A stretch of DNA of 64,000 bases from Chryseotalea sanaruensis (GTDB taxonomy: Bacteria > Bacteroidota > Bacteroidia > Cytophagales > Cyclobacteriaceae). Shown here piece after piece: positions 7,381 to 16,311 of the stretch. The DNA is taken from NCBI RefSeq assembly GCF_003990915.1, contig NZ_BHXQ01000003.1:558001-622000 (forward strand), written 5' to 3'. Below the pieces are notes generated by a model. The model was not told the DNA's origin, did no database searches, and saw only the letters and a list, made by a program, of their open reading frames with translations. The first letter of the stretch is position 1. Every line of letters starts with the position of its first letter. Position numbers and translations under genes: made by a program.

Positions 7381-8502
7381 ATGAATCTCTTTGATGTATA
7401 TCCGCTTTTTGATATCAATCCGGTTAAGGCACAGGGCTCCTGGCTGTGGTGCGAAAAAGGTGAGAAGTATCTTGATCTTTACGGAGGCCATGCCGTAATC
7501 TCCATTGGTCATTCGCATCCACATTATGTAAAAGCTATTACTGATCAACTGAATAACATTGGTTTTTACTCCAACAGTGTTCAAAATAAATTACAGGTAC
7601 AACTGGCAGAAAAATTAGGCGCGCTATCCGGATACACCGACTACAATCTTTTCTTATGTAACTCTGGGGCGGAAGCCAATGAAAATGCTTTGAAGATTGC
7701 TTCATTCGTTACAGGTAGAAAAAAAATTGTCGCTTTTCAAAAAGCATTTCACGGCCGTACGTCAGGAGCCGTGGCGGCAACTGATAATCCTAAAATAGTA
7801 GCACCTTTCAATGCCGGACATAACATCACTTTCGTACCCCTTAACGATGAGAAAGCTTTTGATGATGTCATGGATGGAGATGTTGCTGCTGTTATCATTG
7901 AAGGTATACAGGGTGTAGGTGGCATTCAGTTGCCAACAGACTCCTTTCTGCAATACATTGAGAAGAAATGCAAGCAACACAATACCTTGTTGATACTCGA
8001 TGAAATACAAAGTGGTTACGGTCGTACCGGAAAATTCTTTGCGCATCAATTCGCAAATATTCACCCACATGTGATTACCACTGCCAAGGGTATGGGCAAC
8101 GGCTTCCCTATTGGTAGTGTTTTGATTCATCCGGATATCAAGCCCTGGAGTGGTATGTTGGGAACAACTTTTGGCGGCAATTATCTGGCCTGTGCTGCAG
8201 CTATCGCTGTGCTTGATGTTATGGAAAAAGAAAAGTTGATGGACAATGCATCTATTGTTGGTGACTATCTATTGGAAAAACTCGGACAGATAAAAGGTCT
8301 ACTGGAAATCAGGGGCAAAGGGTTGATGATTGGTATTGACTTACCAGACGACAAAAAATCCGTGAGAACAAACCTGCTTAAAGCCTATAAGATTTTTACT
8401 GGTGAAGCTAAACCCAATACCATTCGTTTGTTGCCTTCCCTCACAGTTACAAAAGCAGAAGCAGATATTTTCCTACACGCATTAGAAAAAGAAGTAGCAT
8501 GA
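7381..8502 (+). CDS. argD: N-acyl-ornithine aminotransferase
   Basis: A class III PLP aminotransferase of 373 residues that transfers the amino group from glutamate to the N-acyl-glutamate semialdehyde. Visible motifs: CNSGAEANENALKIA (93-107), AFHGRT (122-127), LDEIQSGYGRTG (206-217) and the PLP lysine K236 in TTAKGMGNG. It is slightly shorter than the usual 390-400. Its last four bases overlap the argF' start (ATGA), indicating translational coupling. Confidence 0.95.
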   Translation: MNLFDVYPLFDINPVKAQGSWLWCEKGEKYLDLYGGHAVISIGHSHPHYVKAITDQLNNIGFYSNSVQNKLQVQLAEKLGALSGYTDYNLFLCNSGAEANENALKIASFVTGRKKIVAFQKAFHGRTSGAVAATDNPKIVAPFNAGHNITFVPLNDEKAFDDVMDGDVAAVIIEGIQGVGGIQLPTDSFLQYIEKKCKQHNTLLILDEIQSGYGRTGKFFAHQFANIHPHVITTAKGMGNGFPIGSVLIHPDIKPWSGMLGTTFGGNYLACAAAIAVLDVMEKEKLMDNASIVGDYLLEKLGQIKGLLEIRGKGLMIGIDLPDDKKSVRTNLLKAYKIFTGEAKPNTIRLLPSLTVTKAEADIFLHALEKEVA

Positions 8503-9452
8503 AACACTTCCTATCCGTTAACGATGTTGAAGACATTGATGCTTTAGTAAATAAGGCATTACAATTTAAAATGAACCCACTTGTAAGTCAGCAAATAGGT
8601 GCAGGCAAAAGAATAGGTTTAGTTTTTCTTAATCCCAGTATGCGTACCAGGCTGAGCACACAGATCGCTGCTGAAAACCTTGGCATGAAAGCCATTGTGT
8701 TAAATGTGAATCAGGACGGCTGGATGCTTGAGTTTGAAGAAGGCGCGATCATGGAAGGAAGCAGTGTGGAACACATCAAAGACGCGGCTCCTATTCTTGG
8801 CACCTACTTTGATATCCTTGGTGTCAGAACATTTCCTGGCTTAAAAGACAAGGAAGCTGACTACAGTGAATTCTATTTGCAGCAATTTATCAAGTACGCG
8901 GGCATTCCAATACTCAGTCTCGAGAGTGCTACGCTGCATCCATTGCAAAGTCTGGCAGACATTGTTACCATAGAAGAATTATTTAGAGAGAAGCGCAAAC
9001 CAAAAGTTGTGCTTACCTGGGCACCGCACGTAAAAGCCTTACCGCAATGTGTCGCCAATAGTTTTGCACAGTGGATCAATGCCTGGGGTAAAGCAGATTT
9101 TGTCATCAGTCACCCTGCTGGTTATGAATTAGATGAACAATTTACAAAAGGTGCCAACATAGAATATAATCAGGATACAGCCCTGAAAGATGCGGACTTC
9201 ATCTATGTCAAAAACTGGAGCGCTTATCAGGAATACGGAAAAATACTCAGTGAAGATAAAAACTGGATGTTAACACGATCCAAACTTGCGACTACCAAGC
9301 AGGCTAAAGTTATGCATTGTCTTCCGGTAAGAAGAAATGTCGAATTGAGCGATGAGGTGTTAGACAGTGCTTGTAGTATTGTTACACAACAAGCGGGGAA
9401 CAGAGTATGGGCCGCTCAAACCGTGTTGGCAGAATTATTAAAAGCGAAGTAA
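8499..9452 (+). CDS. argF': N-acyl-ornithine transcarbamylase, predicted succinyl-type
   Basis: A 317-residue transcarbamylase of the AOTCase/SOTCase group, which carbamoylates N-acetyl- or N-succinyl-ornithine rather than free ornithine. The carbamoyl-phosphate motif SMRTR is at 47-51, HPLQ at 147-150 and HCLPVRR at 273-279. The specificity position (Glu92 in the Xanthomonas acetyl enzyme, Pro90 in the Bacteroides fragilis succinyl enzyme) falls in EGSSVEHI and is Val90 here. It is known that changing Glu92 to Pro, Ser, Val or Ala turns the acetyl enzyme into a succinyl enzyme, so succinyl specificity is inferred. Confidence 0.93.
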   Translation: MKHFLSVNDVEDIDALVNKALQFKMNPLVSQQIGAGKRIGLVFLNPSMRTRLSTQIAAENLGMKAIVLNVNQDGWMLEFEEGAIMEGSSVEHIKDAAPILGTYFDILGVRTFPGLKDKEADYSEFYLQQFIKYAGIPILSLESATLHPLQSLADIVTIEELFREKRKPKVVLTWAPHVKALPQCVANSFAQWINAWGKADFVISHPAGYELDEQFTKGANIEYNQDTALKDADFIYVKNWSAYQEYGKILSEDKNWMLTRSKLATTKQAKVMHCLPVRRNVELSDEVLDSACSIVTQQAGNRVWAAQTVLAELLKAK

Positions 9453-9461
9453 TAATAGATT

Positions 9462-10250
9462 ATGAATAAGTTATTTATTATAAAAATTGGTGGTAATGTG
9501 CTCGACAATCCTGAGCAGCTCAATTCCTTTCTAAAAGATTTCGCTTCAATTCGTGAGCCCAAAATTCTCATTCATGGTGGTGGGAAAATCGCAACACATA
9601 TAGGCAACCAGTTGGGTATAGCATCTAACTACGTTAATGGCAGGCGAATAACTGATGAGCACACGCTTGATCTGGTAACAATGGTGTACGGTGGCTTAGT
9701 TAATAAAAAAATTGTTGCCACACTCCAGCAACTGCACTGCAATGCTATTGGTATTACCGGTGCCGATGGTAACATGATTAAAGCGGTGAAGCGCCCCGTA
9801 AAAGATATTGATTACGGATTTGTGGGTGATATCAAGCCGGGAGATGTTAATACACCCCTGCTCCATGTATTACTAAAACAAAATACCATTCCGGTTTTTG
9901 CGCCACTTACCCATGCTGACGGCAAGATGTTGAACACCAATGCTGATACCATTGCTTCTGTTTTGTCAATTGCCCTCAGCAAACATTTCGATATCAGGTT
10001 AATTTTCTGTTTCGAAAAGAAGGGCGTGCTCCATCATGTTGAAGATGAAAATTCTGTAATCCGGCACATCACACAAAATACTTATACCAGTTTGCTTCAA
10101 CAAAATGTATTGAAGGACGGAATTCTTCCTAAATTAGAAAATGCTTTTTCAGCTATTAAATCAGGCGTGAAAGAAGTATTGATTGGTGAAGCTAACGACC
10201 TGCTTAAAAACACCGGCCAGGTAACAGAAGGTACACTTATCACGCTTTGA
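9462..10250 (+). CDS. argB: N-acyl-glutamate kinase
   Basis: An amino-acid-kinase-fold protein of 262 residues that phosphorylates N-acyl-glutamate. KIGGNVLDN (7-15) and HGGGK (39-43) form the nucleotide and substrate loops, and NTNADTIAS the C-terminal phosphate site. It is of the short form lacking the N-terminal helix of arginine-inhibited kinases, so feedback by arginine is less likely at this step. This is an inference from length. Confidence 0.94.
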   Translation: MNKLFIIKIGGNVLDNPEQLNSFLKDFASIREPKILIHGGGKIATHIGNQLGIASNYVNGRRITDEHTLDLVTMVYGGLVNKKIVATLQQLHCNAIGITGADGNMIKAVKRPVKDIDYGFVGDIKPGDVNTPLLHVLLKQNTIPVFAPLTHADGKMLNTNADTIASVLSIALSKHFDIRLIFCFEKKGVLHHVEDENSVIRHITQNTYTSLLQQNVLKDGILPKLENAFSAIKSGVKEVLIGEANDLLKNTGQVTEGTLITL

Positions 10251-10261
10251 CAAGATCATTT

Positions 10262-11317
10262 ATGAAAGAATTGAGCGGCAAAGCAATTGAACTTTTGAGG
10301 CAATTCATTACTATACCCTCATTTAGCAGGGAGGAACACAATACTGCTGCAGCCCTGGAAGTTTTTTTTGAACAGGAAGGAATTCCTGCACAAAGGAAAG
10401 GAAATAATGTGTGGGCACTGAACAAACACTTTGATGCTTCAAAACCCAGCATCTTACTTAATTCACATCACGATACCGTTAAGCCCAATTCTCAGTACAC
10501 CAGAGATCCTTTTGAAGCAAGCATTGCGGGAGAAAAACTGTATGGCTTAGGCAGCAATGATGCCGGAGGGCCTTTAGTATCACTCATTGCCACCTTTCTT
10601 CATTTCTATAACAAGGAAAATTTGAAGTACAATATAGTAGTGGCTGCTACTGCCGAAGAAGAAATTTCAGGAACCGAAGGCATAGAAAGTATCTGGACAT
10701 TATTGCCCGCTATAGATTTTGCTATTGTCGGTGAGCCCACCTTATGCGAAATGGCTATTGCTGAAAAAGGTTTGATGGTACTCGATTGCATTGCACACGG
10801 AAAAGCCGGACATGCAGCAAGAGAAGAGGGCATCAATGCCATCTATGAAGCCATCGAGGATATTAACTGGTTTAAGTCTTATCAATTTCCTAAAGTGTCT
10901 ACAACGCTTGGCCCTGTTAAAATGAGTGTAACCATTATACAGGCCGGGCAACAGCACAACGTAGTGCCTGCTGAATGTCGTTTCACCGTTGATGTACGAC
11001 TAACCGATGCTTACAGTATGGAAGAAGTACTCGCAACAATTCAAAAGCATTGTAAAAGTGAAATCAAACCACGTTCGATAAGGCTGAAACCATCTGGTAT
11101 TGCACTCAATCATCCTTTAGTAGTGGCTGCTAAAAAATTTAATATTAACCTTTACGGTTCACCCACTACTTCCGACCAGGCATTAATACCGACACCCTCA
11201 GTAAAAATAGGCCCTGGTGATTCCGCCCGCTCGCATAGTGCAGATGAGTTTATCTATGTAAAAGAAATACAACAGGGCATTGAAACCTACATCAAGTTGC
11301 TAAACGAAATCATATAA
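10262..11317 (+). CDS. argE: M20 family N-acyl-ornithine/citrulline deacylase
   Basis: A 351-residue M20 zinc peptidase-family enzyme. Metal and catalytic residues can be seen in LNSHHDT (about 67-72), GSNDAGG (Asp near 100), AEEEISG (Glu near 132-134), VGEPT (Glu near 158) and a late His in ARSHSADE. In an acyl-ornithine pathway with an argF'-type transcarbamylase the natural substrate is N-acyl-citrulline, releasing citrulline for ArgG. I chose ATG 10262; a TTG at 10247 overlaps argB by four bases but adds only five residues. Confidence 0.9.
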   Translation: MKELSGKAIELLRQFITIPSFSREEHNTAAALEVFFEQEGIPAQRKGNNVWALNKHFDASKPSILLNSHHDTVKPNSQYTRDPFEASIAGEKLYGLGSNDAGGPLVSLIATFLHFYNKENLKYNIVVAATAEEEISGTEGIESIWTLLPAIDFAIVGEPTLCEMAIAEKGLMVLDCIAHGKAGHAAREEGINAIYEAIEDINWFKSYQFPKVSTTLGPVKMSVTIIQAGQQHNVVPAECRFTVDVRLTDAYSMEEVLATIQKHCKSEIKPRSIRLKPSGIALNHPLVVAAKKFNINLYGSPTTSDQALIPTPSVKIGPGDSARSHSADEFIYVKEIQQGIETYIKLLNEII

Positions 11318-11421
11318 TGAAATGGATAATAAAATCTATGAGACAAGCGTAGCTATTTGTTAAATGTTAATCTGTTTTGAAACCACTAGGTTTTAAAACA
11401 ACATGAATTTAACCATCAGGC

Positions 11422-11469
11422 AATCCGTCAGACCGCTGAATGCGGATGTAAACAGCGGTCAGACGGATT
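11422..11469 (+). terminator. strong hairpin between argE and argH
   Basis: Two 17-base arms (11422-11438 and 11453-11469) pair with a single mismatch around a 14-base loop and are followed by TTTTA. The stem is GC-rich compared with its surroundings. It may be a partial terminator that lowers argH expression or an RNA-stabilising element. Confidence 0.5.
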
Positions 11470-11543
11470 TTAGGTAAAGACACAAATTAGCATTAATCAT
11501 TATTGGGATATCTAGTTATCCTCACATTAAAAATTATAAACAA

Positions 11544-12875
11544 ATGAAGCTCTGGCAAAAAGATAAAACCGCATTGAAGGCTGTCGAAAAATTTACCATC
11601 GGTAAAGATCAGGAAATGGACATGTTTCTTGCCCCTTTCGATGTACTCGGTTCGTTGGCGCACATCCAGATGCTGGAACAAGTCGGATTGCTCAATCAAT
11701 CAGAGTTGAACATGCTGACTGATGCACTCAAAGGTATTTATAAACAGATTAAAGCTGGGAAATTCACAGTTGAAGAGGGAATTGAAGACATACACTCACA
11801 AGTTGAGTTTGAACTCACCAAAATATTGGGCAATGTTGGAAAAAAAATTCACAGCGGCAGATCACGGAACGATCAGGTCCTGGTTGACATCAAACTTTAC
11901 CTCAGATCTGAAATAGAAACGATAGTCGTTGAAATTCAAAGACTTTTTTCGCTTCTATTGGAGCAAAGTGAAAAAAATAAGGTGCACTTACTTCCTGGCT
12001 ATACACATTTACAATTGGCCATGCCCTCCTCCTTTGGCTTGTGGTTTGGTGCTTATGCCGAAAGTCTGGTGGACGATGTGTTGGTGCTACAAAGTGCTTA
12101 CAAAGTCGCCAATAAAAATCCTTTGGGTTCGGCTGCAGGCTATGGATCTTCCTTTCCGCTCAACAGAACACTAACCACTCAATTGCTGGGCTTTGAAGAC
12201 CTAAACTATAATGTAGTGTATGCGCAAATGGGAAGAGGGAAAACCGAACGTATTGTTGCATCCGCTTTTTCAAATGTAGCAGCGACTTTGGCCAAGCTTT
12301 CGATGGACGCTTGTTTATTCATGAATCAAAATTTCGGATTCATTTCTTTTCCTGATGAACTGACTACCGGCTCCAGCATCATGCCCCACAAAAAAAATCC
12401 GGATGTTTTTGAACTCGTAAGGGCCAGGTGCAATCAGTTAATGGCATTGCCAAATGAGATTGCCCTGATGACTGCAAATCTTCCTTCAGGTTATCATCGC
12501 GATTTACAATTGATCAAGGAATTGCTTTTCCCAGCCATCCAAAACCTCAAAGATTGTTTACAGATGATTCAGCTGATGTTAGCTAATGTAGTCATCAAGG
12601 AAAATATTCTGGAGGACGAGAAATATAAATTTCTTTTCAGTGTAGAGGAGGTTAATAAATTAGTACTTGGCGGCATGCCCTTCAGAGATGCCTATAAAAA
12701 AGTTGGTCAGGATATAGAGAGCAATCAATATAATCCCGCCAAAAATATTAACCATACCCATGAAGGTAGTCTTGGTAACCTTTGCACCGAAGAAATTAAG
12801 ACGCTGATGGAGAAAGCTGTGGCTGAATTTAATTTCAGGAAAACAAATGAAGCCATCAACAAGTTGGTGAGTTAA
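11544..12875 (+). CDS. argH: argininosuccinate lyase
   Basis: The last step of arginine synthesis: argininosuccinate to arginine and fumarate. The superfamily signature GSSIMPHKKNPDVFE is clear near residues 279-293, as is HSGRSRNDQV near 101-110. At 443 residues it is slightly shorter than the common 455-460. It is separated from the rest of the block by 226 bases holding a strong hairpin, so it may have different expression. A bidirectional terminator follows at 12880. Confidence 0.96.
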   Translation: MKLWQKDKTALKAVEKFTIGKDQEMDMFLAPFDVLGSLAHIQMLEQVGLLNQSELNMLTDALKGIYKQIKAGKFTVEEGIEDIHSQVEFELTKILGNVGKKIHSGRSRNDQVLVDIKLYLRSEIETIVVEIQRLFSLLLEQSEKNKVHLLPGYTHLQLAMPSSFGLWFGAYAESLVDDVLVLQSAYKVANKNPLGSAAGYGSSFPLNRTLTTQLLGFEDLNYNVVYAQMGRGKTERIVASAFSNVAATLAKLSMDACLFMNQNFGFISFPDELTTGSSIMPHKKNPDVFELVRARCNQLMALPNEIALMTANLPSGYHRDLQLIKELLFPAIQNLKDCLQMIQLMLANVVIKENILEDEKYKFLFSVEEVNKLVLGGMPFRDAYKKVGQDIESNQYNPAKNINHTHEGSLGNLCTEEIKTLMEKAVAEFNFRKTNEAINKLVS

Positions 12876-12879
12876 AACA

Positions 12880-12918
12880 ACATGAGTCTTTAGTGCACTA
12901 CACACTAAAGACTCATGT
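12880..12918. terminator. bidirectional terminator between argH and the TonB receptor gene
   Basis: Perfect 16-base inverted repeat (12880-12895 with 12903-12918) and a seven-base loop between two convergent genes; A/T tails on both sides. Confidence 0.75.
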
Positions 12919-12923
12919 AATTA

Positions 12924-15257
12924 TTAATCCTGATGTGCTTCGCCTATTCTATAGCGGAATCCTGCATAAAACATTCTTCCAAAAATAGGACCCCACACCA
13001 TTGACGTGTCAAAATTATTGTTTGCGTTAAAGGGATCATTAGCCCCTACTATCGGGCTATCCAAAGTATAGTCACTCAAATTCTCAACGCCTAAATAAAC
13101 ACTCCAGGGTTTTTTAAAATCCTTAGTCACCTGACTACTCATCAGCACATAGGAAGGAGAAACAGAGGGCAATTGATTCTGTACTTCGTTCAAAGAAGTA
13201 TCAGGTATACGTTGCTCACCTAACCACTGAACAGTATAATCAAACTTCCAGCCATTGCGTGTTTCATAACCCAGGTTTACAAATGCCCGGTGTTTAGGAA
13301 TGAGCGGTCTCTGCAATCTGCCATCCAGATAATCAGTTTGCACATCCAGCCAACGGTAGGCTAATCGAATATCTAACCTGCGTATCAATTCGTAGTCAAC
13401 TTGAAATTGTAAGCTGTGTGAAAACGATCTATCTGTTAAACCAAAGAAATTAGCCTGTCTTGTAGACCTATCAAAATCAACCACTGCCTGATTTTCAAAG
13501 TCAGTATAGAAATAATCGATCACGATATTACCCGAACGGTAATCAAGGGTAAAATCCTGTGAGAAATTCAAACCATAGTTCCAGGCCATATCTGGTTTAA
13601 ACCCATAGGCATAATCAGATTGCAGCTTTGTGAAAACCAATTGGCGTGCTGAAGCCAGCACACCTGTATTCTCTGTTAACAAATTCGCCAAGCGAATGCC
13701 ACGACCTGCAGATGCACGCAGTGCTGTAGTTTCTGTTAACAAGAAACGTGTATGCACACGTGGTGTAAAAAGAGTACCCAATAAATTATGGTAATCAACA
13801 CGCATGCCGGCAATTACTTGAATATTTTTATGGTTGTCATAATCATATTCAAAAAATGCACCCGCTACATTTTCCGTTCTGCCGAAATCAACTTCTTGTG
13901 TTACATCCGTGCTGCCATCCTGGTTTTCAATAATAATGAATGATGCAGGGTTAACTGTATTTACAGCAAACTGTTCATCATAATCATCGTATAAAAAGCT
14001 AAGTCCGGTTTTAAACTTATGCGAGTTATTACCAATGATTGATTGGTAAATCAAATTCGCATAGGCAGAACGTTCCTCGGCTTCGTGAATGTTAAAACCA
14101 AAGTAACTGTCATGCTGATGTTGTGTGGCTGACAATTGCAAGCCTACACTCTTGTAAGGCTGACCTTTAAATTGATAGCCGACCTTTCCCCAGGCTTCGT
14201 AGCGATCTGTATTGATTTCAAAGCCATACCGATTTGTGGTGAACTTGTCTTCATCCGTAAAATCAGTCTGCCCACCTTGCTTGGTATCGCGTAAAGCTTT
14301 TACACCAAACTGACCTAACCAGCCAGTGCCACTGCTGTACACCCATCGGTTAATAAAATTGATTTGCGAGCCTGTAGGAAAATCAAGGAAGCCATCTTTA
14401 TTCTGATCCATTTCAAAAGGGCGCGTGCTACCATGAAGCAACAAAGTTGTTGCCCACTTCTTACTGGGGTGCGCTGTCACGTTCGCATTCAGCTCACTCC
14501 TCCCTGATTCATTTACATAACCATTCAGGTAAAAAGTTTCACTCTCTTCAGGCTTCTTCAGTTCAACGTTTATTTGTCCTGCAATGCTTTCATAACCATT
14601 CACGACAGAACCTACACCTTTCGTTACCTGAATGGAATTAATCCAGGTACCTGGTATAAATTGTATACCCTGACTTCCAGCCAGACCACGTACCCCCGGC
14701 ATATTCTCGATAGAGATCATCGTGTTTGGCCCTGCCAGGCCTAACATTTGAATTTGTCGTGTTCCAGTAATGGCATCAGTAAAAGCTACATCAACAGAAG
14801 GATTTGTTTCAAAGCTTTCTGAAAGATTGCAACAAGCAGCTTTAAACAGTTCTTTCTCTGTCATCACAACGGTATTGATAGGCTTCAATTGATCAAGTCC
14901 ACTTGAGGAGCGCCAACCTTGTACAGTAACCTCATCCAACACCTGATCGGAAGCGAGTACTACCTTTATACTTGTTTGGCTGGTAATGGTAAGTGTATCG
15001 CTTTTATAACCCACAAAACTGATGACCAATTTTGTGGAACCCTCAACAAGGTCGATCATGAAAACACCATTCTCTCCGGTATTGGTGCCTTTGCTTGTAC
15101 CCAGCCAATACACATTAGCACCAGGTAATGCCTGATCTACGCCACTGGCATTTTTCTCTGTTACCAATCCCATTAATTTTTGCGCATTACCCTCCAGGGA
15201 AATGAGCAATACCATCCCCATCAAAACGGGAATGGATTTTATCCATTGATATCGCAT
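12924..15257 (-). CDS. TonB-dependent outer-membrane receptor, probably metal-related
   Basis: A 777-residue receptor. Signal peptide to about residue 25, a carboxypeptidase-regulatory-like beta domain (26-100), a plug domain (about 105-225, with SIENMPGVRGLAG and VTKGVGSVVNGYESIAG), then a 22-strand barrel ending in an aromatic residue-containing strand (FYAGFRYRI). The plug has a Cys-Cys pair at 142-143, unusual in receptors. It lies 10 bases after the HMA-domain gene, so they are one operon, and copper or another soft metal is the likely ligand. This substrate is inferred from context only. Confidence 0.9.
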   Translation of the reverse strand: MRYQWIKSIPVLMGMVLLISLEGNAQKLMGLVTEKNASGVDQALPGANVYWLGTSKGTNTGENGVFMIDLVEGSTKLVISFVGYKSDTLTITSQTSIKVVLASDQVLDEVTVQGWRSSSGLDQLKPINTVVMTEKELFKAACCNLSESFETNPSVDVAFTDAITGTRQIQMLGLAGPNTMISIENMPGVRGLAGSQGIQFIPGTWINSIQVTKGVGSVVNGYESIAGQINVELKKPEESETFYLNGYVNESGRSELNANVTAHPSKKWATTLLLHGSTRPFEMDQNKDGFLDFPTGSQINFINRWVYSSGTGWLGQFGVKALRDTKQGGQTDFTDEDKFTTNRYGFEINTDRYEAWGKVGYQFKGQPYKSVGLQLSATQHQHDSYFGFNIHEAEERSAYANLIYQSIIGNNSHKFKTGLSFLYDDYDEQFAVNTVNPASFIIIENQDGSTDVTQEVDFGRTENVAGAFFEYDYDNHKNIQVIAGMRVDYHNLLGTLFTPRVHTRFLLTETTALRASAGRGIRLANLLTENTGVLASARQLVFTKLQSDYAYGFKPDMAWNYGLNFSQDFTLDYRSGNIVIDYFYTDFENQAVVDFDRSTRQANFFGLTDRSFSHSLQFQVDYELIRRLDIRLAYRWLDVQTDYLDGRLQRPLIPKHRAFVNLGYETRNGWKFDYTVQWLGEQRIPDTSLNEVQNQLPSVSPSYVLMSSQVTKDFKKPWSVYLGVENLSDYTLDSPIVGANDPFNANNNFDTSMVWGPIFGRMFYAGFRYRIGEAHQD

Positions 15258-15267
15258 GGATTATAAA

Positions 15268-15633
15268 TTAACGGTGGTCGCCATCTTCCATACCACTATG
15301 ATCGTGGTCGCGGTATAAGCAGCAGAATGGAAGCTTAGCATACACTTCATCTTTTGCCTTGGCTTTGTCGGTATCATGCCCAACCTCTGCAATAAACTTA
15401 TGTATTTCGAGTTCCGTTAGTTTATCAGAATTATAAACGACAGAAAGATTTTTGGTTTTTGCATCCCAACTTGCTGTCTTAATACCGGTTCGATCTAAAG
15501 CCTTTTGGATGCGTGCTTTGCACATACCGCAATTGCCATAAACTTTAATTTCAGTTTTAACAACCTTAGAGGACTGGCCAAAAGATGTTAGGGATAACAA
15601 TAAGGAGAATATAAGAATGAATGTATTTTTCAT
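15268..15633 (-). CDS. secreted heavy-metal-associated (HMA) domain protein
   Basis: A 121-residue protein with a signal peptide (to about residue 20) followed by an HMA ferredoxin-like fold. The metal-binding loop GNCGMCKARI gives Cys35 and Cys38. After the fold are a second pair, Cys104-Cys105 (LPFCC), and a His/Asp-rich tail (His110, 112 and 120), both possible extra metal ligands. It is a candidate periplasmic metallochaperone delivering to or taking from the TonB receptor encoded directly downstream. Copper is the usual partner for this loop type. Confidence 0.9.
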   Translation of the reverse strand: MKNTFILIFSLLLSLTSFGQSSKVVKTEIKVYGNCGMCKARIQKALDRTGIKTASWDAKTKNLSVVYNSDKLTELEIHKFIAEVGHDTDKAKAKDEVYAKLPFCCLYRDHDHSGMEDGDHR

Positions 15634-15789
15634 AAATGCTAAGTTAACGTTTATCTACTAATTCTAACTTCTGTATGCGTCTGAGAGCGTATTGAACTGG
15701 CAGAAGCATGTATTGTACGAAATCGAATTAGTCTAATTGTTTTATAAGTAAAAAATGTGCCAAAGGCATATCAGTATATTAACTGATGT

Positions 15790-16245
15790 TTAAGACGTCA
15801 ACTCCTCTTCGTAAAGGGTATAAGCACAGAATATTTTGTACAGTGGCTCTTTAGGTGGGGGTAAATTATTATTCAGGTGAAAATCTGACTCATTGTTAGC
15901 CAATGAGGAGGTTATTTGCAAACCTGTATTGTAAAGTTCTGCGATTGGAAAGTAAACAGGTGCTGTTAATGAAAGTGCAGAAGTTGCAGTTTGGTCATTG
16001 TCTATCACAATGAGTTCAGACACATCGTGACAGCATGAATTTTTTTCCAAATTTGAGAGAAACAGGCTGCAACCGCATCGTTTAGCCTCGAAAGTATAGA
16101 AAATAGAGGAACTCTCCCTGCCCATGCAGTAGTGGGTGGTTTTAACCACTCCTACTGACAGGTGCAGGTAAACACATGTGAACGCTATGGCAAAAAGCTT
16201 TATCACTGTGTGGAGAGAACCATAAAATAACGGGGTAGGTTTCAC
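15790..16245 (-). CDS. HYC_CC_PP family protein
   Basis: A 151-residue protein with one N-terminal hydrophobic segment (about 14-34) and the three features that name this Bacteroidota family: His-Tyr-Cys at 38-40 (HYCMG), Cys-Cys-His at 71-73 after a CxC at 57-59, and a Pro-Pro-Pro motif at 129-131. The cysteines and His suggest metal binding outside the cytoplasm. It lies upstream of the HMA gene on the same strand, separated by 156 bases, and is divergent from pcm. No reaction is known. Confidence 0.85.
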   Translation of the reverse strand: MKPTPLFYGSLHTVIKLFAIAFTCVYLHLSVGVVKTTHYCMGRESSSIFYTFEAKRCGCSLFLSNLEKNSCCHDVSELIVIDNDQTATSALSLTAPVYFPIAELYNTGLQITSSLANNESDFHLNNNLPPPKEPLYKIFCAYTLYEEELTS

Positions 16246-16311
16246 TTTTCCTAAAGAATTTTAGAAACTTTGTTAAAGCGGAAAAATTGGCTTTTTTCGT
16301 GCCAAAATAGC

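Noticed and set aside
7225-7584. Minus-strand open frame over the argC/argD junction
   Set aside because: It lies antisense to two well-supported genes and has no recognisable motif.
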